From assembly GCF_016757215.1 (NCBI RefSeq), contig NZ_JAESIY010000007.1:248001-312000 (forward strand): a DNA stretch of 64,000 bases. The letters are read 5' to 3'. The DNA comes from Fulvivirga sediminis. GTDB taxonomy: Bacteria > Bacteroidota > Bacteroidia > Cytophagales > Cyclobacteriaceae. This document shows positions 35,430 through 44,589 of this stretch, piece by piece (the stretch's first letter is position 1; the number at the start of each line of letters is the position of its first letter). The notes below the pieces were generated by a model, which searched no databases, had not been told where the DNA came from, and worked only from the letters and a program-made list of their open reading frames with translations. The translations under genes and the position numbers were made by a program.

Positions 35430-36730
35430 TGTTTGCTAGTTAAAGACAACGATCTTTCCACAATAAATAGAATAACTAAAATGATTGATATCCAAAGGGT
35501 AATAGACCTTGATGAAGAAGGATTTAGTTTATCTTTTTCTGGAGAAATGACCCTATCTGGCACCCAATGATTAATAGACAATACCCTGTAGTCATATTCG
35601 TCATTATCCAAATTAAAAGGGACAATGAGAGGAATTAATGATTCTGTCAATTGATAGTTAATAACAGATTGAATATTAAGCCTTTTTGTAATATGATAAA
35701 CATTGGATCGGTCTCCCTGATCAATTAATTGAGAAGCCAGAGCATCTGGGCGAAGTATTATACTCTTCCTGTTCATATTTTCAGGATAGTCATCTGTGCT
35801 CAACCAAAATAGAATATTGGTAATACTATCAAGTTCATAAGAGGGCAACTCTATAATTTCAACTGATAAATTCAAAGGAATTTCCTTTTTTATCACAGAT
35901 AAAGAGGATTTAATAAACATGAGATCATCATGAAACTTTCTATCGTATACCAGTTTTATATGAATTGGATCCATTTGCTTCATATTAGTCCAGGTATGTT
36001 TTGAAGATAGCCTCAATTTATTATTGTTTTTAACCTCTAGATAATCAGGGGGATTATTGGTCCACTGTATCTTCCTGAAACTAAGAGATGACGTATCACT
36101 ATGAGCAATATAAGCAGTATTTAAACTATCGATAGCATAAGCATAAGCCACTTTAGCTATAGACTCCCCTTTATTAATTTGCATCCAATGCGACTTTTTT
36201 GGTGAAGCCCCCACTCTTTTTCCTTTCAAGCCTTTCAATCTGGCACTAGTAAAAATGACCAAACTATCAGATTCTATATGATTAAAATTCGAAATTAACT
36301 GCCAATAATCGGGTACATGATTTTTCTTATAACTCCTTTGCTGATCATACTGAGGAAAACATTTCTTAAAAAGTCTTACTTCATGATTTTCATTTAAACT
36401 GTCTGCAATATTTTTAATTGACTTGTCAGCAAGTAGTTCCTCTTCAAAGAGATATGTCACTTTACTAGTCTCTGACTGAAATACAGGCATTAACGGATCA
36501 GCCATTAGTAGAACTATCATACAGATCATTAAAGTTCTAATAATTAGCAACAAAACTTCGTTAAAGTAAACAGTTTTAATTTGTTTACTATCGGCCTCGT
36601 TTATAAGTTCAGTACTACCGATCTTAACAACTCGCCCTTCCTGTTTATTCCATAGGTGAATAGCCAATGGCACAGCCACACCAAATACCCCCCATAGATA
36701 AGCAGGATGAAGAAATGTAATATTAAACAA
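35426..36730 (-). CDS. BatA N-terminal domain-containing membrane protein
   Basis: A 434-aa protein opening with the aerotolerance-regulator (BatA) N-terminal signature: FLHPAYLWGVFGVAVPLAIH, then LWNKQEGRVVKIGSTELI, a second transmembrane helix around 60-80 and a C-terminal one (ITLWISIILVILFIVE). The region between is periplasmic and poorly conserved. It has no visible VWA MIDAS motif, unlike full BatA/BatB. It overlaps the DUF58 gene by 8 bases and the next gene by 4. It is likely a membrane subunit of the MoxR-DUF58 assembly. Confidence 0.85.
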   Translation of the reverse strand: MFNITFLHPAYLWGVFGVAVPLAIHLWNKQEGRVVKIGSTELINEADSKQIKTVYFNEVLLLIIRTLMICMIVLLMADPLMPVFQSETSKVTYLFEEELLADKSIKNIADSLNENHEVRLFKKCFPQYDQQRSYKKNHVPDYWQLISNFNHIESDSLVIFTSARLKGLKGKRVGASPKKSHWMQINKGESIAKVAYAYAIDSLNTAYIAHSDTSSLSFRKIQWTNNPPDYLEVKNNNKLRLSSKHTWTNMKQMDPIHIKLVYDRKFHDDLMFIKSSLSVIKKEIPLNLSVEIIELPSYELDSITNILFWLSTDDYPENMNRKSIILRPDALASQLIDQGDRSNVYHITKRLNIQSVINYQLTESLIPLIVPFNLDNDEYDYRVLSINHWVPDRVISPEKDKLNPSSSRSITLWISIILVILFIVERSLSLTSKQ

Positions 36731-37622
36731 GCCTAGCCCTCCTTTTCAAATAATTACTCAATGCTGTTTCCATAGGTCTACCCATAATAAAACTCTCATA
36801 GCTAATACCTTGATGCAACATTTTATGTTTGCATTGAGTGATTTTATTATTAAGCGCTGTGAGGTACTTTTCTTTTATATTTGAAGCAGTCGCTTTAACT
36901 TGCTTCCCTGATTCAAGGTCTTCAAACACTATTGTTCCTGAGTAATCAAATAAGAGTTCTTTTTCACCTAATAAATGAAACACAACTACCTCATTTCTAA
37001 CAGTTTTTAACTGGCTGATTAAATCACTTATTTCATTATCTTTCTCATATAAATCAGACAAAAACACTATAAGTTCACGCTCCTTCCTGCTATGAATAAT
37101 GTTAGTATTTACTTCTTTGGGCCACTTTCCTCCTGCTTCAATGGATAACATGCTTTGTATAAACCTATTAAATTGCTGAGGTTTATTTGAAGGAAGCAAG
37201 CTATAGACCTTTGTATCATTGAGAGCAAAAAGGCCTATATTATCGCCTTGGTTTTGAGCTAAATAGGCAATAGAGGCAGCCAAAATCTGTGCGTAAACTA
37301 ATTTACTCAGCTCTTGCTCGGTGTGTAGCATGGAAGCTGAGGCATCTATAATAAATTTTATAACGGTGTGAGTTTCTCTTTCAGATTCCTTTATAAAGTA
37401 TTTACCTGACCTAGCTAACCTTTTCCAATCTAACATACGTAAATCATCACCAGGCTCATAACCTCTATATTGACTAAATTCAATACCGCTACCCTTCCTT
37501 TTGCTTGAGTTCAGCCCTGATAAATAACTATCTACTAATAGCTTGGCAATAAGAGATAAACCCTTTACACTACTTATTACTTCAGGTTTAAGAAGAGAAG
37601 TATAGTCTTGATTTCCTTTCAT
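36723..37622 (-). CDS. DUF58 domain-containing protein (VWA-like)
   Basis: The ATG at 37620-37622 (MKGNQDYTSLLKPEV) gives 299 aa and starts 4 bases after the moxR stop; a longer in-frame start at 37673 would overlap moxR. The DUF58 signature is clear: RKGSGIEFSQYRGYEPGDD, then LRMLDWKRLARSGKYFIKES. A VWA-like MIDAS motif follows (IDASASM). DUF58 proteins occur next to MoxR AAA+ ATPases and are thought to be their VWA-type adaptor, coupling ATPase activity to a membrane client. Confidence 0.92.
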   Translation of the reverse strand: MKGNQDYTSLLKPEVISSVKGLSLIAKLLVDSYLSGLNSSKRKGSGIEFSQYRGYEPGDDLRMLDWKRLARSGKYFIKESERETHTVIKFIIDASASMLHTEQELSKLVYAQILAASIAYLAQNQGDNIGLFALNDTKVYSLLPSNKPQQFNRFIQSMLSIEAGGKWPKEVNTNIIHSRKERELIVFLSDLYEKDNEISDLISQLKTVRNEVVVFHLLGEKELLFDYSGTIVFEDLESGKQVKATASNIKEKYLTALNNKITQCKHKMLHQGISYESFIMGRPMETALSNYLKRRARLV

Positions 37623-37626
37623 TAGA

Positions 37627-38628
37627 TCAATTAGAAATTTCAACTTTATCCAAGAGGAAATAAGTAAAATCATCTGAGTTAATCCCCTCAGCTTCAGCTT
37701 TAAAATTAGGTAAAACTCTATGCCTTAATACGGGAAATGCAACATGCTTTATATCTTCAGGAATGACTGACAACCTTCCTTGCTGTAGTGCTCTGGCTTT
37801 AGCGGTGAGAATCATTGCTTGTCCGGCACGAGGACCTGCCCCCCACTCCACATTCTCTTTAATATAATCGTAAACCGATATTTCAGGCCTTGTAGATCGA
37901 ACTATTCGGGACACATATTGAATAAGGGTATCACTGATAGGCACCTCTCTCACCATTTGCTGTAGCCTAATTATATCATCTCCATTAATCACACTATCTA
38001 CCTTTTTCTTTGTTGATCCTGTCGTGAATTTCAATATGTCATTCTCTTCATTTTCAGATGGATAACCAATTTTAATATACAACAGAAAACGATCCTGTTG
38101 CGCCTCAGGAAGAGGGAATGTGCCCGACTGTTCTATTGGATTTTGCGTTGCTAATATGAAAAATGGCTTATCTAAAGCATAAGCTTTTCCAGAGTAAGTC
38201 ACTTCAAACTCCTGCATAGCTTCTAGCAGTGCAGATTGAGTTTTAGGCGGAGTTCTATTGATTTCATCTGCCAATACTATATTGGCAAAAATAGGCCCCT
38301 GATTAAATTGAAAGAACTTTTTATCGGTGGTATGATCCTCTTCGAGAATCTCAGTACCTATAATATCAGAAGGCATAAGATCAGGAGTGAATTGAATGCG
38401 TTTAAACTTCAGGTCTATTGCCTGCGACAGTGTTCTGATCATTAATGTTTTCGCCAAGCCTGGTACACCTTCCAAGAGCGCATGCCCTCCAGCCAAAAAG
38501 GCTATTAAGAGTTGATCAATAGCTTCTTCCTGGCCAATAATCACTTTGCCTATTTCTTCTTTCAGTTTCTTAAGCTTATCCATTAAGGAGGTAACTTCCT
38601 GCTCTATCTGTAACAGTTGATCGTTCAT
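37627..38628 (-). CDS. MoxR family AAA+ ATPase
   Basis: A 333-aa AAA+ ATPase: Walker A LEGVPGLAKT, Walker B VLADEINRTPPKTQ, sensor-1 region FILATQNPIEQSGTFPLPEA, followed by the arginine-finger zone QDRFLLYIKIGYPSE and a C-terminal lid with WGAGPRAGQAMI. These are standard MoxR motifs. MoxR ATPases act as chaperone-like machines with VWA/DUF58 partners. It lies 10 bases after the DUF4159 gene and 4 before DUF58, in one operon of seven minus-strand genes. Confidence 0.95.
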   Translation of the reverse strand: MNDQLLQIEQEVTSLMDKLKKLKEEIGKVIIGQEEAIDQLLIAFLAGGHALLEGVPGLAKTLMIRTLSQAIDLKFKRIQFTPDLMPSDIIGTEILEEDHTTDKKFFQFNQGPIFANIVLADEINRTPPKTQSALLEAMQEFEVTYSGKAYALDKPFFILATQNPIEQSGTFPLPEAQQDRFLLYIKIGYPSENEENDILKFTTGSTKKKVDSVINGDDIIRLQQMVREVPISDTLIQYVSRIVRSTRPEISVYDYIKENVEWGAGPRAGQAMILTAKARALQQGRLSVIPEDIKHVAFPVLRHRVLPNFKAEAEGINSDDFTYFLLDKVEISN

Positions 38629-38638
38629 AAATAAAATG

Positions 38639-39265
38639 TTATGAGGTTAATGCGTACATAATTATGTTAACACTAAACCGGGTATTATCAATTTTGTACC
38701 ACCGCTTATTTCTGAAGTCATAGTCCCATTCGCAGCCATAATCTTTATTGCTATACAAAACGCCTATTCTTCCTTCAATTTCTATAGCTTTTAAATAATC
38801 ATGTACCAAATCATCTCCCCATCCATTAAGCTCCTGTGATGTAGTGGGTGGCCCATCATCAAAATCAAAGAAGGAATGGTAAATATCATGGTTTGAGGGA
38901 AGTTTCTTCAAAGCTTTCTCTCCAAATATATCTGTCATTTCTCTTTCAAAGGACTTCGCAAAAAGGCCATCAATATCATGGTTGCAGTCATCTACGAATA
39001 CAAACCCACCGTTATTAACATATTTTTTAAAATTGCTCTTTTCCTGTTTGGTAAACTGCACAAGCTTGTGACCTGATAAATAACAAAAAGGGCATTTGAA
39101 TATATCATCACTCCCCAGCGGAATTATATTCTCACGAGTATCAACTTTAACAGTGGTATATTCTACCATAGAGTTAAGCACATTAGAAGGCATCCTTTGG
39201 TCTACATCCCAGTCTCCGGATTCATATTGTAATCTGGTGAAAAAGAATGCATTGTAATCATTCAT
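38639..39265 (-). CDS. DUF4159 domain-containing protein
   Basis: A 208-aa protein with the DUF4159 pattern: FFFTRLQYESGDWDVDQRMP at the start, a YVNNGGFVFVDDCNHDIDGL strand with an acidic cluster, and GWGDDLVHDYLKAIEIEGRI before the end. The fold is GATase-like. It has no signal peptide in this start. It heads the MoxR-DUF58-BatA-like operon, where DUF4159 proteins are a recurring partner; the biochemical role is unknown. Confidence 0.88.
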   Translation of the reverse strand: MNDYNAFFFTRLQYESGDWDVDQRMPSNVLNSMVEYTTVKVDTRENIIPLGSDDIFKCPFCYLSGHKLVQFTKQEKSNFKKYVNNGGFVFVDDCNHDIDGLFAKSFEREMTDIFGEKALKKLPSNHDIYHSFFDFDDGPPTTSQELNGWGDDLVHDYLKAIEIEGRIGVLYSNKDYGCEWDYDFRNKRWYKIDNTRFSVNIIMYALTS

Positions 39266-39301
39266 AAATAGTAATCCTTAAAGCCTTGTTTTGGTGGTAC
39301 T

Positions 39302-39351
39302 AAAAAAATCAGAAAGCAACTGCCTCTATAAATCAAGACAGCTGCCTGAAA
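39302..39351 (-). terminator. probable terminator between pmbA and the DUF4159-MoxR operon
   Basis: On the minus strand TTTCAGGCAGCTG can pair with CAGTTGCTTTCTGA (one wobble and a small bulge), then ATTTTTTTA. It may be a weak terminator, so the downstream operon might be partly cotranscribed with tldD-pmbA. Confidence 0.5.
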
Positions 39352-39359
39352 TCAATTCA

Positions 39360-40676
39360 TTAAACAGCATCAGATAAGCTGGTAAATGTAAAGTCTCGGA
39401 TTTTCATATATGGAATTAAGCTACCATTCACTCTCACCTGCTGCCCCAAAGTCTCCAAGTTATTAAGCATAATAATGGGGCTTTCATTGAATCTGAAATT
39501 TTTAATTGGGTGTTTAATACGTCCATTTTCAATATAAAATGTACCATCTCGGGTAAGTCCTGTATAAAGTAAAGTTTGAGGATCTACAGTACGTATATAC
39601 CAAAATCGAGTCACTAATATCCCTTTCTTGGTATCCTTAATCATGTCTTCAAGGGAAGCGCTCCCTCCATCCATAATGGCATTACCGGGAAAAGGAACTG
39701 GTTCTACGCCCTGTTTCTCAGCCCAATACCTTGAATAAGCCAGATTTTTGGCCACTCCATTTTCTATCCAACTGGTTTTCGTCACCGGCAATCCGTCTCC
39801 ATTCCAAGTAGAGCTTGGTACCAATGGATTTAAAGGATCAGACCAAATATTTACCCTCTCATCAACTATCTGCTGCCCTAGCTTGGTGCCGCCGCCTTCT
39901 TTAGACATGAAACTGCGTCCTTCGTCAGCTGTACGAGCATTAAGGGAATAAAAAAGATTGGCTAAAAGGTCTTCTGAGGCTGCAGGCTCTAAGATCACGG
40001 TATATTTACCTGGCTCTATAGCTTTAGCCTCACGAGACATTAGTGCCTTCTCTATGGCTATTTGAGAGGCTTCAGCTGCATCAAATTTATTAACATCATT
40101 ATAATCTCTGGTGACCCAGCCAGAACCAGTACCATCATTAGTTCTCATGGTAACGGTAAAGTCCAGGTTAGTAGACTGATTATATGCAAAAAGGCCTTTA
40201 GAATTCATGAGGGCGCTGAAACCCGCGCTATCATCTAAAAAACCGGCAGCTGTTACCTCCTTTTTCATGGCAGGGGTAATACTTTTTTCAGCTACATTAG
40301 CCCTATATTCAGGTGTAATTTTAGCCGTAGATTCCTGATAAGTAATACTATCAGCGTATTGCTGTGGGCCAAGAGGCTCCATAAATTCTGGATTTTCAGG
40401 AGATAGCTTAGCTAATTCTTCAGCTCTTTTTACTACTCGCTCTAAAGCCGCATCAGTAAATTCATCTATGGTAGCAGTACCTGTTTTTTTACCAAAACTA
40501 GCCTGCACCACTAACGTTTGATTAGATTGATGACCGGAAGTAGAAACCGTATTTCTGGCATAACGAATGTTGCCACTTTCGCTACCTCCCATATTTATTT
40601 CGCAGCTATCAGCCGTGGAGAAGCTCAGAGCCTTTTCCATGATCTTCTTAGCCTCTTCTTTTGAAAATATTGCCAT
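39360..40676 (-). CDS. TldD/PmbA family protein (TldE-type subunit)
   Basis: A 438-aa protein of the PmbA/TldE type: it has the N-terminal TldD/PmbA domain (ADSCEINMGGSESGNIRYAR) and the central KYTVILEPAASEDLLANL segment at the place where TldD carries its HExxxH, which is absent here. The C-terminus continues with the family's beta-rich half (KGILVTRFWYIRTVDPQTLL, YTGLTRDGTFYIENGRI). It pairs with TldD as the non-catalytic half of the TldD/E metalloprotease. It has no signal peptide. The gene follows tldD by 28 bases. Confidence 0.9.
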   Translation of the reverse strand: MAIFSKEEAKKIMEKALSFSTADSCEINMGGSESGNIRYARNTVSTSGHQSNQTLVVQASFGKKTGTATIDEFTDAALERVVKRAEELAKLSPENPEFMEPLGPQQYADSITYQESTAKITPEYRANVAEKSITPAMKKEVTAAGFLDDSAGFSALMNSKGLFAYNQSTNLDFTVTMRTNDGTGSGWVTRDYNDVNKFDAAEASQIAIEKALMSREAKAIEPGKYTVILEPAASEDLLANLFYSLNARTADEGRSFMSKEGGGTKLGQQIVDERVNIWSDPLNPLVPSSTWNGDGLPVTKTSWIENGVAKNLAYSRYWAEKQGVEPVPFPGNAIMDGGSASLEDMIKDTKKGILVTRFWYIRTVDPQTLLYTGLTRDGTFYIENGRIKHPIKNFRFNESPIIMLNNLETLGQQVRVNGSLIPYMKIRDFTFTSLSDAV

Positions 40677-40704
40677 TGTATTTAAAGTCTTGATTGAAAA
40701 ATGA

Positions 40705-42345
40705 TTAAATATTCCTACCGGTATTGATGACGTTCACATTATCAAACCGTGTGGTAGAACAACCATGAGAAACAGCACTGACCTGTGATGGCTGTCCTTT
40801 GCCATCGAAAAATGACCCGAACATGCGATAGTCATCTTTATCACAAATTTTGGTGCACGAATTCCAAAACTCCTGGGTGTTAGATTGGTAGGCTACATCA
40901 TTAAGCATCTCTCCTATTTTACCATCTCTGATCTCGTAGAATACCGTACCGCCAAACTGGAAGTTATATCTCTGCTGATCAATTGAATAAGATCCTCTTC
41001 CTGCAATATAAATCCCCTTCTCTACATCTTTAATCATATCATTAACAGAGCATTTTTCTTTACCGGCTTCTAAAGACACATTGGGCATTCTCTGAAACTG
41101 CACATCATTCCAGCTCTGAGCATAGCAGCATCCATGAGACTCTTTTTGATCAAGCATGTGCACCTGATCTCTTATGGCTTCATAATTGACTAAAACACCA
41201 TTTCTTATCAAATCCCATTTTTTGGTTTTCACTCCTTCATCATCATAACCTACTGCACCTAGTGAATGAGGTTGTGTTTTATCAGCCACTATGTTTACTA
41301 GCTTACTGCCATACTCAAAGTCCTTAGACTTCCATTTGTCTAATGTAGCGAAGCTTGTTCCTGCATAATTGGCCTCATAGCCTAATACTCTATCCAACTC
41401 CAGTGGGTGCCCCACAGATTCGTGGATGGTCAATCCCAAGTGATTAGGATCTAATACCATAGTATACTTCCCAGGATCTACAGACTTAGCGGTAAGCATT
41501 TCTTTAGCCTGTTTGGCTGCAGCAATGGCATCTTCTACAATGTCATAACTATATCTATAAAATTGAAGATCACCAGGACCCGCTATTTTTTCAGAAGCTA
41601 AGCCATCCATGTATTCATACCCCATACCCATAGGAGCACTTAGAGCTTGGCGAGACTTAAACTTACCTTTGCTTTGATCTATGGCTGTAACGCCAAACGT
41701 AGGCCATATACGATGAACATCCTGATCTATGTAAGACCCTTCCGTAGAGGCAAAATACTTTTGCTCATTGACCATAAAAAGGGCGGAATTAACAAAACTA
41801 GCTCCATTTTCCATGGCTGCTGAATTGGCTTTAAGTAGCAAATCTACTTTTTCAGAAACAGGAACATCTTTAAAATCCTTTCTAATAGGAGTTTTCCAAC
41901 TTACTTCTCCATAACTATCTACAGGTGCAAGTACTACAGGTTCCTTTTGAATTTTAGAATTAGCCTTGGCTATAGCCACAGCCTGCTCAGTAGCCTTTTT
42001 AATTCCTTCTGGAGAAACATCGTTAGTAGAAGCAAAACCCCAGGTACCTTGAGCTATCACTCTTATGCCCATACCAAAAGACTCTGTGTTAACCACATTT
42101 TGTACTTTGTCTTCTCTGGTAAATACATATTGATTAAGATATCTGCCTATTCTGGTGTCTGCATAGGTCGCTCCCAATGATTTAGCAGTATTTAAAGCTA
42201 CATCTGCTAATTTTTTCTTGCTGGCGACATCCAGGCCGGGGTCCATCAGTGCTTCTACAGGGATCTCCTTGCCCCACATGGAAGTAGGTAGCATTATGGC
42301 TCCTGTACCTAAACCGGCCAGTTGCATAAAATCTCTTCTTTTCAA
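40705..42345 (-). CDS. TldD-like zinc metallopeptidase with twin-arginine signal
   Basis: A 546-aa protein starting MKRRDFMQLAGLGTGAIMLP, a twin-arginine (Tat) export signal. The zinc site HESVGH is at residues 308-313 in NHLGLTIHESVGHPLELD, and a conserved cysteine near the end (C529, in VSHGCSTTRF) is the likely third ligand, as in E. coli TldD. TldD/TldE act as a heterodimeric protease that opens unfolded substrates. Here the catalytic partner carries a Tat signal while the PmbA/TldE-like partner has none, which is odd for an obligate pair. It is the first gene of the tldD-pmbA unit. Confidence 0.92.
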   Translation of the reverse strand: MKRRDFMQLAGLGTGAIMLPTSMWGKEIPVEALMDPGLDVASKKKLADVALNTAKSLGATYADTRIGRYLNQYVFTREDKVQNVVNTESFGMGIRVIAQGTWGFASTNDVSPEGIKKATEQAVAIAKANSKIQKEPVVLAPVDSYGEVSWKTPIRKDFKDVPVSEKVDLLLKANSAAMENGASFVNSALFMVNEQKYFASTEGSYIDQDVHRIWPTFGVTAIDQSKGKFKSRQALSAPMGMGYEYMDGLASEKIAGPGDLQFYRYSYDIVEDAIAAAKQAKEMLTAKSVDPGKYTMVLDPNHLGLTIHESVGHPLELDRVLGYEANYAGTSFATLDKWKSKDFEYGSKLVNIVADKTQPHSLGAVGYDDEGVKTKKWDLIRNGVLVNYEAIRDQVHMLDQKESHGCCYAQSWNDVQFQRMPNVSLEAGKEKCSVNDMIKDVEKGIYIAGRGSYSIDQQRYNFQFGGTVFYEIRDGKIGEMLNDVAYQSNTQEFWNSCTKICDKDDYRMFGSFFDGKGQPSQVSAVSHGCSTTRFDNVNVINTGRNI

Positions 42346-42479
42346 AATTCCTCCTTTTTTGGTTGATTGAATGATTTTGCTTAAACCTTATTTAAGCGGG
42401 TAGTGTAATATCTATAGGAATTGATTAAAATCACACGTCAATTATTTAAGCGGTAAATAATACCAAGTGACACGAACCC

Positions 42480-43550
42480 ATGCGAAAAATCATTCATATA
42501 GACATGGATGCTTTCTATGCCTCTGTAGAACAGCGAGATAACCCAGAGCTTAAAGGCAAAGCCGTAGCTGTAGGTGGTAGCTCACGCCGTGGTGTGGTAG
42601 CAGCAGCCAGCTATGAGGCACGGAAATTTGGTGTAAGGTCTGCCATGCCTTCTAAACTCGCTGCAGTCAAATGTCCTAATATCATATTCATTAAACCAAG
42701 ATTCGAAGCCTACAAGGAAGTATCGCAGCAGATAAGAAACATCTTTTATGATTATACAGATTTAGTTGAACCTCTTTCATTAGACGAAGCCTATTTGGAT
42801 GTAACCACCAATAAGAAGGATATGCCATCGGCTACGCTTATTGCCCAAGAGATAAGAAAACGCATTTTAGAAGAGACCCAACTCACTGCTTCAGCGGGCA
42901 TTTCCATCAATAAATTTTTAGCTAAAACAGCTTCAGACGTTAATAAGCCCAATGGCTTTTTTCTTATTACACCTGATGACGCTGAAAAATTTGTGGAAAC
43001 TCTTCCTATCGCTCGTTTTTTCGGTATTGGTAAGGTAACAGCTGACAAAATGAAAAGAATGGGTATTCAGAATGGCGCTGATCTTAAAAAATACACGGAA
43101 GCAGATTTGGTTAGCAGGTTTGGCAAGGCTGGCCGCTATTATTACCGAATAGCCAGAGGAATTGATGAGAGAGAAGTAACTCCTAACAGAATAAGAAAAT
43201 CATTAGGGGCTGAAAATACCTTTGAAGATGACCTTACCTCAGTGCCTGAATTAAAGGAACAACTTAAGAAAATCACAGAGATTCTTATTGGCAGAATGGA
43301 AAAGTCTGACACTAAAGGTAAAACTCTAACTTTAAAAGTGAAATTCCATGATTTTCAACAGATTACAAGAAGTAAAACCATCACCAAGTGGATTGAAAAT
43401 GAAGATCAAATCACGTCTCTCTATGAAGAGCTCTTAGGAACCTTTGATACAGGTGATGTTAAAATAAGACTGTTGGGGTTATCAGTTTCTAACCTCAATC
43501 ATGAATTAAAAGAAGAGCCTATTGGTCAGCAATTGACACTAGATTTTTAA
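42480..43550 (+). CDS. dinB: DNA polymerase IV (Y family)
   Basis: A 356-aa translesion polymerase with the metal-binding carboxylates in HIDMDAFYASVEQRDNPEL (near D8) and LSLDEAYLDVT (D103, E104), and a little-finger domain with TKGKTLTLKVKFHDFQQITR. The C-terminus GQQLTLDF is a beta-clamp-binding motif. It extends mismatched or damaged termini at the cost of fidelity. It is transcribed divergently from tldD and ends at a strong terminator. No SOS box was identified upstream. Confidence 0.95.
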   Translation: MRKIIHIDMDAFYASVEQRDNPELKGKAVAVGGSSRRGVVAAASYEARKFGVRSAMPSKLAAVKCPNIIFIKPRFEAYKEVSQQIRNIFYDYTDLVEPLSLDEAYLDVTTNKKDMPSATLIAQEIRKRILEETQLTASAGISINKFLAKTASDVNKPNGFFLITPDDAEKFVETLPIARFFGIGKVTADKMKRMGIQNGADLKKYTEADLVSRFGKAGRYYYRIARGIDEREVTPNRIRKSLGAENTFEDDLTSVPELKEQLKKITEILIGRMEKSDTKGKTLTLKVKFHDFQQITRSKTITKWIENEDQITSLYEELLGTFDTGDVKIRLLGLSVSNLNHELKEEPIGQQLTLDF

Positions 43551-43554
43551 ACTA

Positions 43555-43591
43555 AAAAGGAGCTGTTTCTCAATGAAAAACAGCTCCTTTT
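43555..43591. terminator. bidirectional terminator between dinB and the EEP gene
   Basis: AAAAGGAGCTGTTT (43555-43568) and AAACAGCTCCTTTT (43578-43591) form a perfect 14-bp stem with a short loop and flanking A/T. The dinB and EEP genes converge on it. Confidence 0.85.
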
Positions 43592-43612
43592 GATCTTCTA
43601 TTTAAGCCATAA

Positions 43613-44476
43613 TTACTTTAGCTCTGCTTCTACTATAATCGGAAAATGATCTGATATATATCTTTTTCCTCGTTGGCCATCCATCACCTGATATGATAAA
43701 ATAGATACCTTTCCATTAAAGAAAATATAATCAATTCTATCTCTTTCAGTATCAGGCTCTAATTCAAAACCATTAAAAGTATACGATGGTCCATATTTTT
43801 TTGGCGCTTCATTAAAGGTATCCTTCATCTTATTTTTACCTGACGTCAGCTCTTGATAAGGAGCATTGGCAGGAGGCACATTAAAATCGCCCGTTACAAA
43901 TACGGGTAGCTTACCCGCAACTTCGCCTACTTTTTCTTTAATCATAGCAGCGCTTTGCTTTCTGGCTTCCTCTCCTACATGATCAAAATGTGTGTTGAAG
44001 AAGTAAAACTCTTCTCCCGTCTCTTTGCTTTTAAACTTAGCCCAAGTTACTATTCTTGGTAGGGCAGCATCCCAGCCCTTTGAGCCTACCTCATTAGGGG
44101 TAAGAGAAAGCCAAAAAGTTTCGGATTTCAGCACTTCGTACTTATCCTTTTTATAAAATATAGGTGAAAATTCTCCCTCATTCTCCCCTTCTCTACCTAC
44201 TCCTATGTGAGCATAATCTGGTAAACGATCTTGAATATCAGTAAGCTGCGAATACAATACTTCCTGAGCTCCGAATATGTCTACATCTTCAAATTTTACA
44301 AAATCAGCGTACCAATCCCTGCGATTATCCCAGTAGTTAATTCCATCTCCTTTTGATGCCATTCTAATATTAGAGGTCATCACTTTTATGTATTCCTTTT
44401 TTTGGGCAAAAGAAGAAGTAGGAATAGAGCCGCCCATTATAAAAACAATTAATAAAGCCTTTAAAAAAAATTTCAT
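43613..44476 (-). CDS. secreted endonuclease/exonuclease/phosphatase family protein
   Basis: A 287-aa exported EEP-fold hydrolase. After the signal peptide (VFIMGGSIPTSSFAQ) it carries the family motifs: VMTSNIRMASKG (Asn), GAQEVLYSQL (Glu), FFNTHFDHVGEEAR (His), VFVTGDFNVPPANAPYQ (Asp/Asn) and RIDYIFFNG, YISDHFPIIVEAEL (terminal Asp-His). The metal-dependent site is complete. Substrates of such secreted enzymes range from nucleic acids to sugar-phosphates and sphingomyelin, so the exact activity is open. Single gene. Confidence 0.88.
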   Translation of the reverse strand: MKFFLKALLIVFIMGGSIPTSSFAQKKEYIKVMTSNIRMASKGDGINYWDNRRDWYADFVKFEDVDIFGAQEVLYSQLTDIQDRLPDYAHIGVGREGENEGEFSPIFYKKDKYEVLKSETFWLSLTPNEVGSKGWDAALPRIVTWAKFKSKETGEEFYFFNTHFDHVGEEARKQSAAMIKEKVGEVAGKLPVFVTGDFNVPPANAPYQELTSGKNKMKDTFNEAPKKYGPSYTFNGFELEPDTERDRIDYIFFNGKVSILSYQVMDGQRGKRYISDHFPIIVEAELK

Positions 44477-44589
44477 TACCTATTTCAATTTTAATTCTAT
44501 CCAGAGTTTGGCTCTAAGTTATCATTTACTTGCATTTCCATTTCAGAAATTAGATATAATTAGTATTACCTTAAGTTTAAGATTTATAT

